64,000 bases of DNA from Hippopus hippopus (lineage: Eukaryota > Mollusca > Bivalvia > Cardiida > Cardiidae), in NCBI GenBank assembly GCA_946811185.2, contig OX328112.1:19945215-20009214 (forward strand), given 5' to 3'. Under the pieces are notes generated by a model. That model had not been told where the DNA came from. It saw nothing but the letters and a program-made list of their open reading frames with translations, and ran no database searches. Below, in pieces: positions 13,318-23,800 of this stretch. Position 1 is the first letter of the stretch. Every line of letters starts with the position of its first letter. A program made the position numbers and the translations under genes.

Positions 13318-13546
13318 TTAACTCTTGACAAAAAAACAAAATTTTAGACTGGTCCAAATTAAAAACAGTTGCAGACAACAATTTAGATGTACCTCAAATG
13401 ATGATTTCTGTCTTTGATATGGTAGAAAACATTGTGGGAAAAGGAGAAAATGCTGGTTACCAGCATTTTCTCCTTTTCCCACAATGTTTTCAATAGCCTT
13501 TATTCCCAGGGTCGTGAAAACCCGGGATTGTTTGGGAAGGGGTTAA
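13318..13546. mobile_element. TTAA hairpin MITE just 3' of the DED-KEN stop
   Basis: TTAACTCTTGAC to GGGAAGGGGTTAA. It lies 24 bp from the stop codon and carries the candidate AATAAA. Confidence 0.85.
13499..13504 (-). promoter_or_regulatory. Candidate poly(A) signal AATAAA for the DED-KEN gene
   Basis: AATAAA on the minus strand, 65 nt beyond the stop codon, lies inside the MITE at 13318-13546. If used, the gene's 3' end was supplied by the transposon. Confidence 0.4.
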
Positions 13547-13569
13547 AGAAACAGAAGTAAATATTTTAC

Positions 13570-14817
13570 TTACTCCCTGACTGTATCATAAACATGTACA
13601 AGCAGTTTTGGGCAAGTCACGGTCCAGACTGCAAGAATACCTCCTGGGAAATCTTGAACGTTCTTCTGCACATTTTTCGACCAATCCCTTAAATGTGACT
13701 TTGTATTTCGAATCGCCCTTAGTAAAGATTCCACTTTCCCTCCATCATATTTTGCATATGTGTTCTCTATAAGGGTACTTTTAAGTTTCTTGACTGGAAT
13801 ATAATCAAGCCAGTTCGGACTCCTTCCAGGCAGGATGGACTGGTCCTCAAATTTTCTTCTCTGTCTTTGCCGAATGTTTCCATTTAATTTGTTGCTTACT
13901 TCAAAATACATTGACATAATGTCATGATCTTTCATAAAAGCAGGATATATGCAGACTCTTGCTGCAGTTGGTCTATCTTCTTTCCTGTGAGATATCATAC
14001 ACTTGATGAGTTCAATGAAATGGAAATCTGTAAATTTGTTCAGCTCTTTCAAAACAGGATTACAACCCATCAAAATGCTTTTGTCGTCAGACAAGTTTGT
14101 CCTCCCGTATGGATGGTGACCGTTAGTTAAAATGAAATAAAAAACACATCCAAGAGCAAAAATGTCTGCTTTAAAACTAAAGTTTAATTGACCAACATAA
14201 TCTACTTTTTCCACTTTGTCATGTTTATCCAAAACTTCTTCAGCTATTAGTATTTTCCTGCGTCTCCTCAGTTTGGTTCTGTCCAATTCCTCCAAAACTT
14301 CTTCAGCTATGTATTTTAAACAGTTCTGACCATCCTCAGTAAGTTCATTTCTGGAGTCTATTCTCTCACAGGAACCCAAATTTCCAATCTTAAATAATGT
14401 TTCCCTTGGATATTCAATGACAAAGATATTATAAGGACTAATACCTCTGTGCATAATATTTTTGGAGTGCAAAAACTGTACACCCATGGCCAATGATCTA
14501 CACTTTTGTCTAGCTTCCTCTTTTTCCAATTTATTCTCCTTTATATAATCTTTTAGAGTCCATGTATAAAGTTCTAGACCTAAACAAAAGGTATTTCCCC
14601 TAGTCTCATAGCCATAATACTTTAAAAAATGCTGTTGTACATTCTGTTTTTCCAAATCCTTCAGAATGTCACATTCCTTTAAGGTTCGTTTTAAGAAATC
14701 ATCTGTTCTTCCTACCTTGACAGCTATATCCACACCAGAAATCATCCCCTTATAAACAACAACAGATAAACTTTGATCTATTATATGATGAGGGTCATAA
14801 CTAAACCGTCCAATAGT
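13570..14817 (-). CDS. Exon 7: IRE1/RNase L-type pseudokinase plus KEN RNase
   Basis: Opens after a T-rich CAG acceptor and encodes aa 294-708 plus TAA. The start TIGRFSYDPHHII aligns with the IRE1 stretch before its glycine loop. The loop itself is gone (DQSLSVVVYKG). The VAIK-type Lys is kept (K327). HRD is HRG (416-418) with N423 kept. DFG is NLG (439-441). DIFALGC (from D511) matches the IRE1 DIFSAGC segment. KEN follows from about aa 585. Tyr650, Arg663-Asn664 and His668 fall where human IRE1 has Y892, R905-N906 and H910. The stop codon overlaps a consensus donor (GTAAGT), so a spliced alternative C-terminus is possible. Confidence 0.93.
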   Translation of the reverse strand, partial: TIGRFSYDPHHIIDQSLSVVVYKGMISGVDIAVKVGRTDDFLKRTLKECDILKDLEKQNVQQHFLKYYGYETRGNTFCLGLELYTWTLKDYIKENKLEKEEARQKCRSLAMGVQFLHSKNIMHRGISPYNIFVIEYPRETLFKIGNLGSCERIDSRNELTEDGQNCLKYIAEEVLEELDRTKLRRRRKILIAEEVLDKHDKVEKVDYVGQLNFSFKADIFALGCVFYFILTNGHHPYGRTNLSDDKSILMGCNPVLKELNKFTDFHFIELIKCMISHRKEDRPTAARVCIYPAFMKDHDIMSMYFEVSNKLNGNIRQRQRRKFEDQSILPGRSPNWLDYIPVKKLKSTLIENTYAKYDGGKVESLLRAIRNTKSHLRDWSKNVQKNVQDFPGGILAVWTVTCPKLLVHVYDTVRE

Positions 14818-17800
14818 CTGAAAAAAAAATTGACATAACTGAAATACCTCTTTTTGTTTGAACTAGAAGTATCACTAAATGTGAATAAACCCCCTCCCCT
14901 ACTCCATGTCAAGACATAACTCTTTATCACAAAAATGCACAATGCCTTAGTGCAAAGAGAGTTTTACACAGCTAATAAATATTGAAAAAAAAAGAAAAAA
15001 AAAGAAACTTTGAAAAGCAAAGTGAAATCTTCCAAGTCCGGCACAGTGTCTATTCTAGAAACTGGAAAAAGGAGGATCCTCCATCTCAAAAATAGGGGGA
15101 ATTTAAAAAAAAAAGGGCATGACAATTTTCAAACAAATAGAAAGCATAATATTATAGCTCATGTAGCAGACATCTATTCATGTCCAAGACCATACAGTAG
15201 ACTTACTGAACTGTTTAAATGTCAAAGACAGTTTCTGGAATATCCTTCTCTAGAAATTAAATTCATTTTTGAAAAACAGATAAGTGCTGCATAGTTATAG
15301 AATTCATCCTGATCAAATTCACTGCAATAACAGTTGTCTAAGACTAGGTAAAGTGACCTGTTATGGACCGGGTCGTTTTGGAGGTGGGCCGTTTTGTCAA
15401 GGGGTGTCACTTTAATGGACATGATATGTTGCAGAACAGATTCTTAAAAACTTTATTCAAAACATCTGTATTTTCAGTGAGGCAAGAGTAAATTCTTTGT
15501 TTTGTGACTTTTTCATTGTTTATTTTTTTACGCAGGACTTTTATGCATTAGATCTGAATTTATGTGGGATCTGAAAAAAATTAGCATGAATCCTGCAATC
15601 AAGCGTCCCAGAATAGACACCAAGTGCACTCTGCTCACCATTCTTTCGATGAATTCTATTTACTCTTTTAAAAAGATGCTTACTTAACCAGTACAGAAAA
15701 AATCAAATGCAGATTTGTAAAAAGAGATCTTAGGAAAAATTACAAAAAAAAAAAATGTTTTTCAAAGTTTTACTGCCGCAAGCTGCCAAAATGATAAATT
15801 ACTTAATTAAGCATTATAATCATTAATTTATGTTCATCACTTCAGCAAGGGTACTATAAACAAACAGAATAATTAGATGGCATCCACATGCATTAATATG
15901 ACCATATACATATTTAATTCAAAGTATTAGGTTTTGAGAAATTCTTCAAGGGATATGACCATGTGAAAAAAGCATTTGATGACTCAGCAGAAAATCATTC
16001 AAACATAAAGACAGTACAATGAGCAAATCTGTGTTTGCTGTTTAAAAATTTGACCAAAATCCTTCCATTAAAAACTAAGAAATACCATGGAGAAAAACTG
16101 ATCTGTAAAATACACAAATGGGCCGTAACTCAGTAGAAAATCAACCAACCATAATGATATTATAATGTGCACACCTGTGTTTGCTGTTGAAGATTTCTAT
16201 GAAGTTGAATTGAATCTAGTAAATAATTTGAGAAATACTATGGGCATAATTTGATCAAGAAAACACATCAAAGGGCAATAAAATCATTCAAACACAAAAC
16301 AGTATTATTTGCACACCTTTGCTTGATACTGAAGTTTGATTAAAATCTAGCCTACAGTTATGGAGATATAGCTTGGACAAAGAATGCTTTGAAAATTCAT
16401 CAAAGGACAATTACTCATTCGAAAATAATTCAACCATAACCACATACTAATATGCACATCTTTGCTTCCCATTAAAACTTCCTATGTGGTTTGATTGAAA
16501 TCTGTTATGTAGTTACTGAGATATAGCTCAGACAAAAAATTCTTCAAAGGGCCATAAGTCATTGGTAAATCATTTAACCATCACTAAAATATAATATGCA
16601 CATCCTTGCTTTATATCAAAACTTCCTAAATTATGATATGCATATCTTTGCTTTGTATTGAAACTTCCTATGAAGTTTGATTTAAATCTGTCAAGTAGTT
16701 ATTGAGAAATAGAGTGGGAAAAAAAGCTACAGACCGACCAACTAACTGACACAGTGACTCCTACATACCCCCCAAACAAAGTTTGTGGGGAGGTATATTA
16801 ATTATTATTGTGTAGAAAACCAAAGTATAATGTAAACTTAATATCAATACACAGTACATATACAAAGCCGAACAAGAGGGCCATGATGGCCCTGAAGTCG
16901 CTCACCTGAACCTTTTGATCATACATGACCCATTTCCAATCTCTTCCAAAGATATTAAGACAAACATTCTGACAAACACTCATTAGTATTGGACTTACAA
17001 ATATAGCCTCTAGGGTGTACACAAGCTTTTCCTTGAATTTGTCTCAGTGACCTACTTTTAAGCTCAATACTTCCTATTTTCAAACCAGTAGAAATTATCC
17101 AGACAAACATTCTGACCACCTTTCATGAATATTTGAGAGAAAATGCGGCCTGTAGGGTGTACAGAAGGTTTTTCCAAGATTTGACCTAGTGACCTTGTCT
17201 TTTTTATTAAACATGACCGATTTTCAAACTAGTCTAAGATATTATGAAGACAAACATTCTGACCGAATTTCAAGATTATTAGACTGAAGATGTGGCCTCT
17301 AAAGCGAACACAAAGTTTTTCAAAGATTAACCTGGTGACCTAGTTTTTGACACCACATGACCCATTTTTATACTTATACAAGATAATCATCATCAAGACA
17401 AATATTCTGACCAAGTTTCAAGGGTATTGGACTGAAAATGTGCCCTCTACAGTGTACACAAGGTTTTTCCAAGATTTGACCTAGTGACCTAGCTTTTGAA
17501 CCCATGTGACCCAATTTCAAAGGTGTCCAAGAAATCATCAAGACAAACATTCTGACCAAGTTTTAAGAGTATTGGACTGAAAATGTGGCCACTAGAGTGT
17601 ACACAAGGCTTTTCTAAGATTTGACCCAGTGACCTAGTGTTGAGCTGACATGACCCATTTTCAAATTCAGTCAAGATATCATCAAGACACACATTCTGAC
17701 TAACTTTCAAGAGTAATGGACAAAAAACGTGGCCTCTATAGCGTACACAAAGTTTGTCTAAGATTTGACCTGGTGACCTAGTTTTTGACCTGACCAGACC

Positions 17801-20800
17801 CATTTTCCAAGTCATTCGAGATATCATCAAGACAAACATTCTGACTAAGTTTCATAAGTATTGGACTGAAAATATGGCCTCTAGAGCATACACAAGGTAA
17901 AAGTTGATGATGCATGATGGACACAGCATGATCACAAAAGCTCACCTTGAGCACTTTGTACTCAGGTGAGCTAAAAAGTAACAAATGATAACATAAATAT
18001 GAAAGAAATATTCTATATCATGGCCTTAAACAGTGAAAAACCAGTCAGGTGAATATGTCAGCCACTGTCCTTTGATTAGGGTGGTTAAAATTACACAACA
18101 GCATAGCAGTCAGTGGCATGGCAGGAAAGTAATAAGCATGTGCAATCTCAAGTTCATGAAATGACACTCTCAGTCCACTGTATACTGTTGAATGTATTCA
18201 CAATGGTTTTACAAGCTTTGATTTAAATTCAACAATTTTGTATCATGGTGCCTTTAAAGGAATTGCAGAGGGGGCTAGCTCTTAAAGGGTCTATGCCAAC
18301 AGCAGGTAGTAGCACAGTTCCATGTGCATATTTGGACAACAGAACATCTTGTCTGAGTCTTGTGAAAGATAGGAAGGGGCTAAATCGCCATCTTAGTGCC
18401 AGTGAAACTACAAATAACACCATTGGCATTCACAAGTGATGTAAACAAGCTGTACAAGTTTCAAGAAAATCTGACCAATACTGTGGTATTTATCTAAATA
18501 CAAGACATAGCATAACACATTTTTATTTCGGTAATTTAGGCCTACGTCCCATTATACATATATGTTAGAAATGCGATTACAGGAGTGACAGATTAAATAA
18601 TAACTGATTTAGGGATTACAAGTTTCTGCTTTTTGAATTTTTCACATATTAAATAGACATAAATGCTCACATATACCTTTACGCATATGAATATACATTT
18701 CAACACAGTTGTAGAATACAAGACACATTACAAATTGGTTTAATTTTCAAACTGATTTCTTTTTAATTTAAACACTTCTATTAGATATTTCAGTGGTTTT
18801 ATATTTATCTCTTTGCTATCAGACATTATTCTATAAAACAATGTTATAGTTGGATATGCATTTTTACCACTCATCAACAGATGCTGGATGGACACCACAT
18901 GGACAACAGAAACCATGCCTTGACATAAATTCTTCTGGCCTTCAGTAGAAGTAACAAAAGGGCCATGAAGGCCCTAATTGCCCCACTGCCTTTTCATAAA
19001 ATTAATGTACTATGTAATTAATAGGCATTGACAGAGGTATCTACCATCAGAAGTCTGTATGTTAATAAAATTTCATAGAGAAAATAGCCTAGCCCCCCCC
19101 CCCCCCCCCCCCCCCAAAAAAAAGGCTCATCTATTTCAAATGTCAAGATGGTGTCAGTAAGTCTCATCAAGTAATGTAAGTACCAAATATGAATGAACTC
19201 TACCAAAGAGTACTTTGACTTTAGTAGTATGGTAGTATGAATGGTAAAGTTCTGGAAAATAACGCTGAATGATATAAATTTCACTTCATGTTAAATAGTT
19301 AAGTTATCCAAGTGTAATTAAGTAACATCAAAATAAATCATTATCAGTAAAAACTGAACTTTTTCACATATTAGCTTAATTCATATGAACCTGTAGTGAC
19401 GTGTTCACTATAAAAGCCTTTGTAAAACTTGTGATCTTGGGGTTGGACCAAAGTTGACCCCTGGGCTTAGTTTTAAAGAGGTCCACCAGATGAAGCTTTT
19501 GAACCCAGGGCTACCATTTGAACAATCTTGGTGGAGGTCCTGTAGATAAAACTACACACAAAATATGGTAGCCCCATGTCATATGGTTAAGAACAAGAAG
19601 ATTTGAAAGTTTTGGCCACATAAGCCCATGTATAAACTTGTAACTATGTAAAACTTGGGCAGGCAATTTTTAACTGCAGGGCTTCACTTTGAAGAATCTT
19701 GGTAGAAGTCTAATGGATAAAGTGAGATGCAAAATTTGGCAACCCTAGCCCTTATAGTTCTGGATAAGGTCTTTAAAGATTTTTAATATTTTTCAGTTTT
19801 GTTGCACTGGCAGCCAAGGTTTTTACCAGAATACAATTTTTTGATGAAATCTGAAAAGCGCCACGGTAGCATCATTTCTGTGGGAGTTTGGTTGAAATTG
19901 ATGGGTAGTTTCAGAGAGGAATATATTTGAAATTAAGTTAGACACAAATGGACATACAGATACAGAGCCATGAAATAAGCTCACTGGCCATTGGTTAGTG
20001 GAGCTTAAAACCTGTAACAAACTTGTGCTTTCTCTTATCATTCCAATCTAAAAAGGCTTCTGCTGTAGAGGCTTCTAGAGGTAAATTTTAAAAAAATGAA
20101 GGCTTTAAACTTACGATTACATAACTTGACTGTTCTGAAGGACCTGGTTGTTGATTTGGCTGTAGTATAGGTGTAGTTGGCTGTTGTTTTAGTTGGGCAG
20201 TATCTGACTGTAACATGAATGAAAACTAACATTTCCTATCCAAATAAATTGAAGGATAAAGAGTTAACAGATCTGTGAGGGACAGAGAGACAAAAGATGG
20301 TGAGTGATCAAAATAGCTTTCATTGAGAAATTCATACTTAGGTGAGCTAAAAGAAGGGTTAGTTATTTTAAATTAAGTAATTCTGCATTTGTAGCTCGAT
20401 ATCTCCAAGATCATCCCTTTTTTCCTCAAAAACCTTGATCTAAAATTTAGAGCTGCCTAAAATAGACCTAAGTGCACAGCGTAATAGATAAAGTGGAAAC
20501 TTTGCCCAAGAATCTTAACTTGCCTCAGAAGTTTCATCTAATCCCTTGTTGTTATCAATAGCATTTCCTGATTTATTTGTTGATTGTGGGCTGCACAATG
20601 ACAGATTTTCATCAACATCTTGTATCTATGATTTAAAGAGAATACAATCAAACTATATTACAATATCATCTAAGAAAATTTTTCTGAACAAGAAATGTAA
20701 ATAAATGCATTTCTTGGCTTTAGACACTTCACAAATTGTTCTTATCCTTCACCACACAATCCTGAGTTTTAACAACCGTAAAGAAAATGTTGCGGAAAAG

Positions 20801-23800
20801 AGGGATATACTGTGTTATGGGAGACCACTCCTTCATGCATGGCTTCGTCACGATTTAAATACAATACCTAACAACTGCATTAGGGAGATATCTCTTTAGC
20901 TCAGTGGTTATGGTGTTGGTCTTTTAAACCTTGAAAAACGAGGATCTTGTCCGCACAGGTTCAAATCCCGCCAGGTGCGGTTTGTATTTGAGTTATGCAT
21001 TTGTTGCGAACTTTCATGTTCGTAAGAACTGGTAACCACTGTTTCCTCTTTTTCTCAGCGATGTTTTCTTCTTCTTTCATCATATAAGCCACATAAATAT
21101 GTCCGAGAATGCTTGGAGTTTGGACAATACAAAAATTTTATCAATTGGTAAAGATTTAAGGCAGCTTTCTGGGGCAGAGTTTATTTAAAATAGTCATTTT
21201 TGGACAGACCCAGGGTTTTCCCTTGACAACGAAAATAGGAGGTCATTGTGACCCCCTAGTCAAAAATAATTGGAGTCATTTTGGGATTTGTGGGGGTCAC
21301 AACAAAATGTAGTTAGCTTCAACAAAAGCTACTATTTGTGAAACTATGTGTGTTTTTTCTGTTTTCTATTCACTGTAAATCTTTGTATACCCTATGTATG
21401 TATTATTACAAGTTGATAGATAAATAGTAACACCAGAGATTCTCTATTTAGTGGGAGCTTACAGCCTAGATGGCACCTTTTTCATAAAGAGTATCTGAAG
21501 TGTGCTTTATTTACGCCTGTTCTTAACAAGCAAATATGCTCTAGTTGCAGACAAGCTGTCATATATCTAAGTAATTTCAATCTTTCAAGGGTATCATCGT
21601 GACTGCTACTGTTACGTTTGAAGATGCACTATGGTTGAATTTCAAAGCCTCTCTCTGGGGGAAAGGGTTATTTTTTGTTTTTATCACAGGAATCGACTGT
21701 TTAATTGGTGAAAATAGCTTGTTGTCGGCCGGATTGGGAAGTCTCTATTGTTTTTCTCGATAGATAATATCCATTTCAGCTGAAAATAAACTGATTTCAC
21801 CACTTAAACGGCCAATTTGTGTGATTAGCCACACGGGTCACATTCATGCTGCTGTTTTCAACGAATAACGAAGTGCGTCTCTTTAACTAATTTACAGTAA
21901 ACCCTTGAAATGGGTTTCTGGGTTTTCTTACCAGGCGTTTTATCGTCTGATCTTTGTTTATGGCTCTTCTTCCTTGCAGACAGCAAGAATGACATCGATT
22001 TTGACAGAGCCATACTGTTTTTTCATTAGAGATCGACTGATTTAGTTTAGACCCGTTTACGGACCGACAGTTTTCTGGTAAAATCAATACACAGTCCAGT
22101 GTTTTGTCCCATTTTCTCTCTGTACTTTAGATTTTTCATTTACTCACAATGAAACAGTGTCAGTAGTATATACGATCGTTAGTAGCTCTTACTGTATTTT
22201 TGCATCAACAATGACACATTGTTGAAAAAATAGCAGGTCATTTTCCATAAAAATGCATCAAAACGCACAAAATCGTGTGTCAAGGAAAACCCTGCAGACC
22301 AGTCATAACTCCGAGCACCCAGACTTGAGTATATTACTGCCATTCTTTCAGCTGATAATCTTTTGTATGATATGGCAAATGACATCAATTTCAGACAAAG
22401 GATCAAAAATACTGAAACACAAATAAAATGTGATGGTAACCTTTTGAGAGTAGAATAAACCATAAACATATTTTCTATGGTGGCATATTTCTGCCACCAG
22501 ATACATGATAAGTACCTGGATAATTTTAGAAAACTCATGATAAATCAGTTTTATTGAAATTTCATCTTGATAATGAAAAGTTTTATCCTTTACCAAATAA
22601 TCCAAACTTTACACTGCCCTGAGGAAAAGCTTTTGAAAAATTTGTGGCAAAAAAGGAAAAACCTGGTTGCAACCAGCATTTTCTCCTTTTCCCATTGTTT
22701 TCTAGTCCCTTTGAGAGACGAATTTCATGTGTATGATTCTTAATATTTGTCATCTTGTACAAGAGTTAATACCGCAATATTAGAAAATCCAAGAATGCAT
22801 GGTTGGGTAAAATATGCTGCCATGTAACTGAATATGGCAGTAAGGACATATCCCCTAAGTACACTGCTTATTTTTTGTAAACTCTATTATATTCCGTTGG
22901 GTTAGGATGACAGTGAAAAAGTGTTTTCTTTCAATTGTAATATGTCGATTACCTTTCAAATATCTGGAAATTCCATATGCAGGAGAAAAATGGGAGAATT
23001 ATAAATGATCTGGATGTCAAATCACACAAAAACCTGCCTTTACAATAAAGGCAGTTGATTCATTTGGTCAATAACTCTTAAAAATGCATTATTTCTCTTA
23101 ACCCTTTACCAGACGGCAAAATTTAAGACCTATCAAAATTGAAAGCATTTGCAGAGGACAATTTCATAGTGGCTCAAATGACGCAACTTTTCTTTGATAG
23201 GGTAGAAAACTTTGTGGGAAAAGGAGAAAATGCTGGTTACCAGCATTTTCTCCTTTTCCCACTATGTTTTCAAAAGGCCTCTTTTTCAGGGGCGTTAAAA
23301 GGCGTCATTGTGTGGTAAAGGGTTAAAAATTAAAAGATATCAGATAGCACTATTTCTGTGCGAAAGTTAAGAAAAGTCTGTCCGCTGAATTTTTTTTTTT
23401 ATTGCAAAAAATTGATCAGAAAATACTTCTTTGTTGACACGTTAGAACATTTCTAATTATTATACTGCAAAGAAATTTCTCGTGATCTGATTGGATAATA
23501 TGCCCCGAACATATATATCATGTCCACTGGCAAAACCAACGTAAAAGCAGTTTCCTTTTCAGGAGCCCCGTAGACATGACTACACTATCAACACAACATC
23601 CAAAATGGCGGCGTCGATCAAGATTAACATCAAGATTATGCGCCAAGCTGCACGTTTTAGCACGTATTACCAAGGTTTCAGTGACGTCAGTTCCCAGTGA
23701 CGTCAGTTTTCATTGAATTGGGGCACTCAGGAGGGAAATTCTACTTCATCAGTGTACTCAATTTTTTAAACCAAAAAAACAGGTAAAATTCGCTTAACAC

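Noticed and set aside
15010..15294. Lysine-rich 94-codon plus-strand frame in intron 6
   Set aside because: Arises from A-rich DNA. No domain and no splice context on that strand.
21887..22087. Basic exon-like segment with a good acceptor (TTGCTGTCTGCAAG) and GTAAGA donor in intron 4
   Set aside because: Its 44-nt length would break the phase-0 join of exons 4 and 5, and it lies inside the CAGGG-ended transposon.
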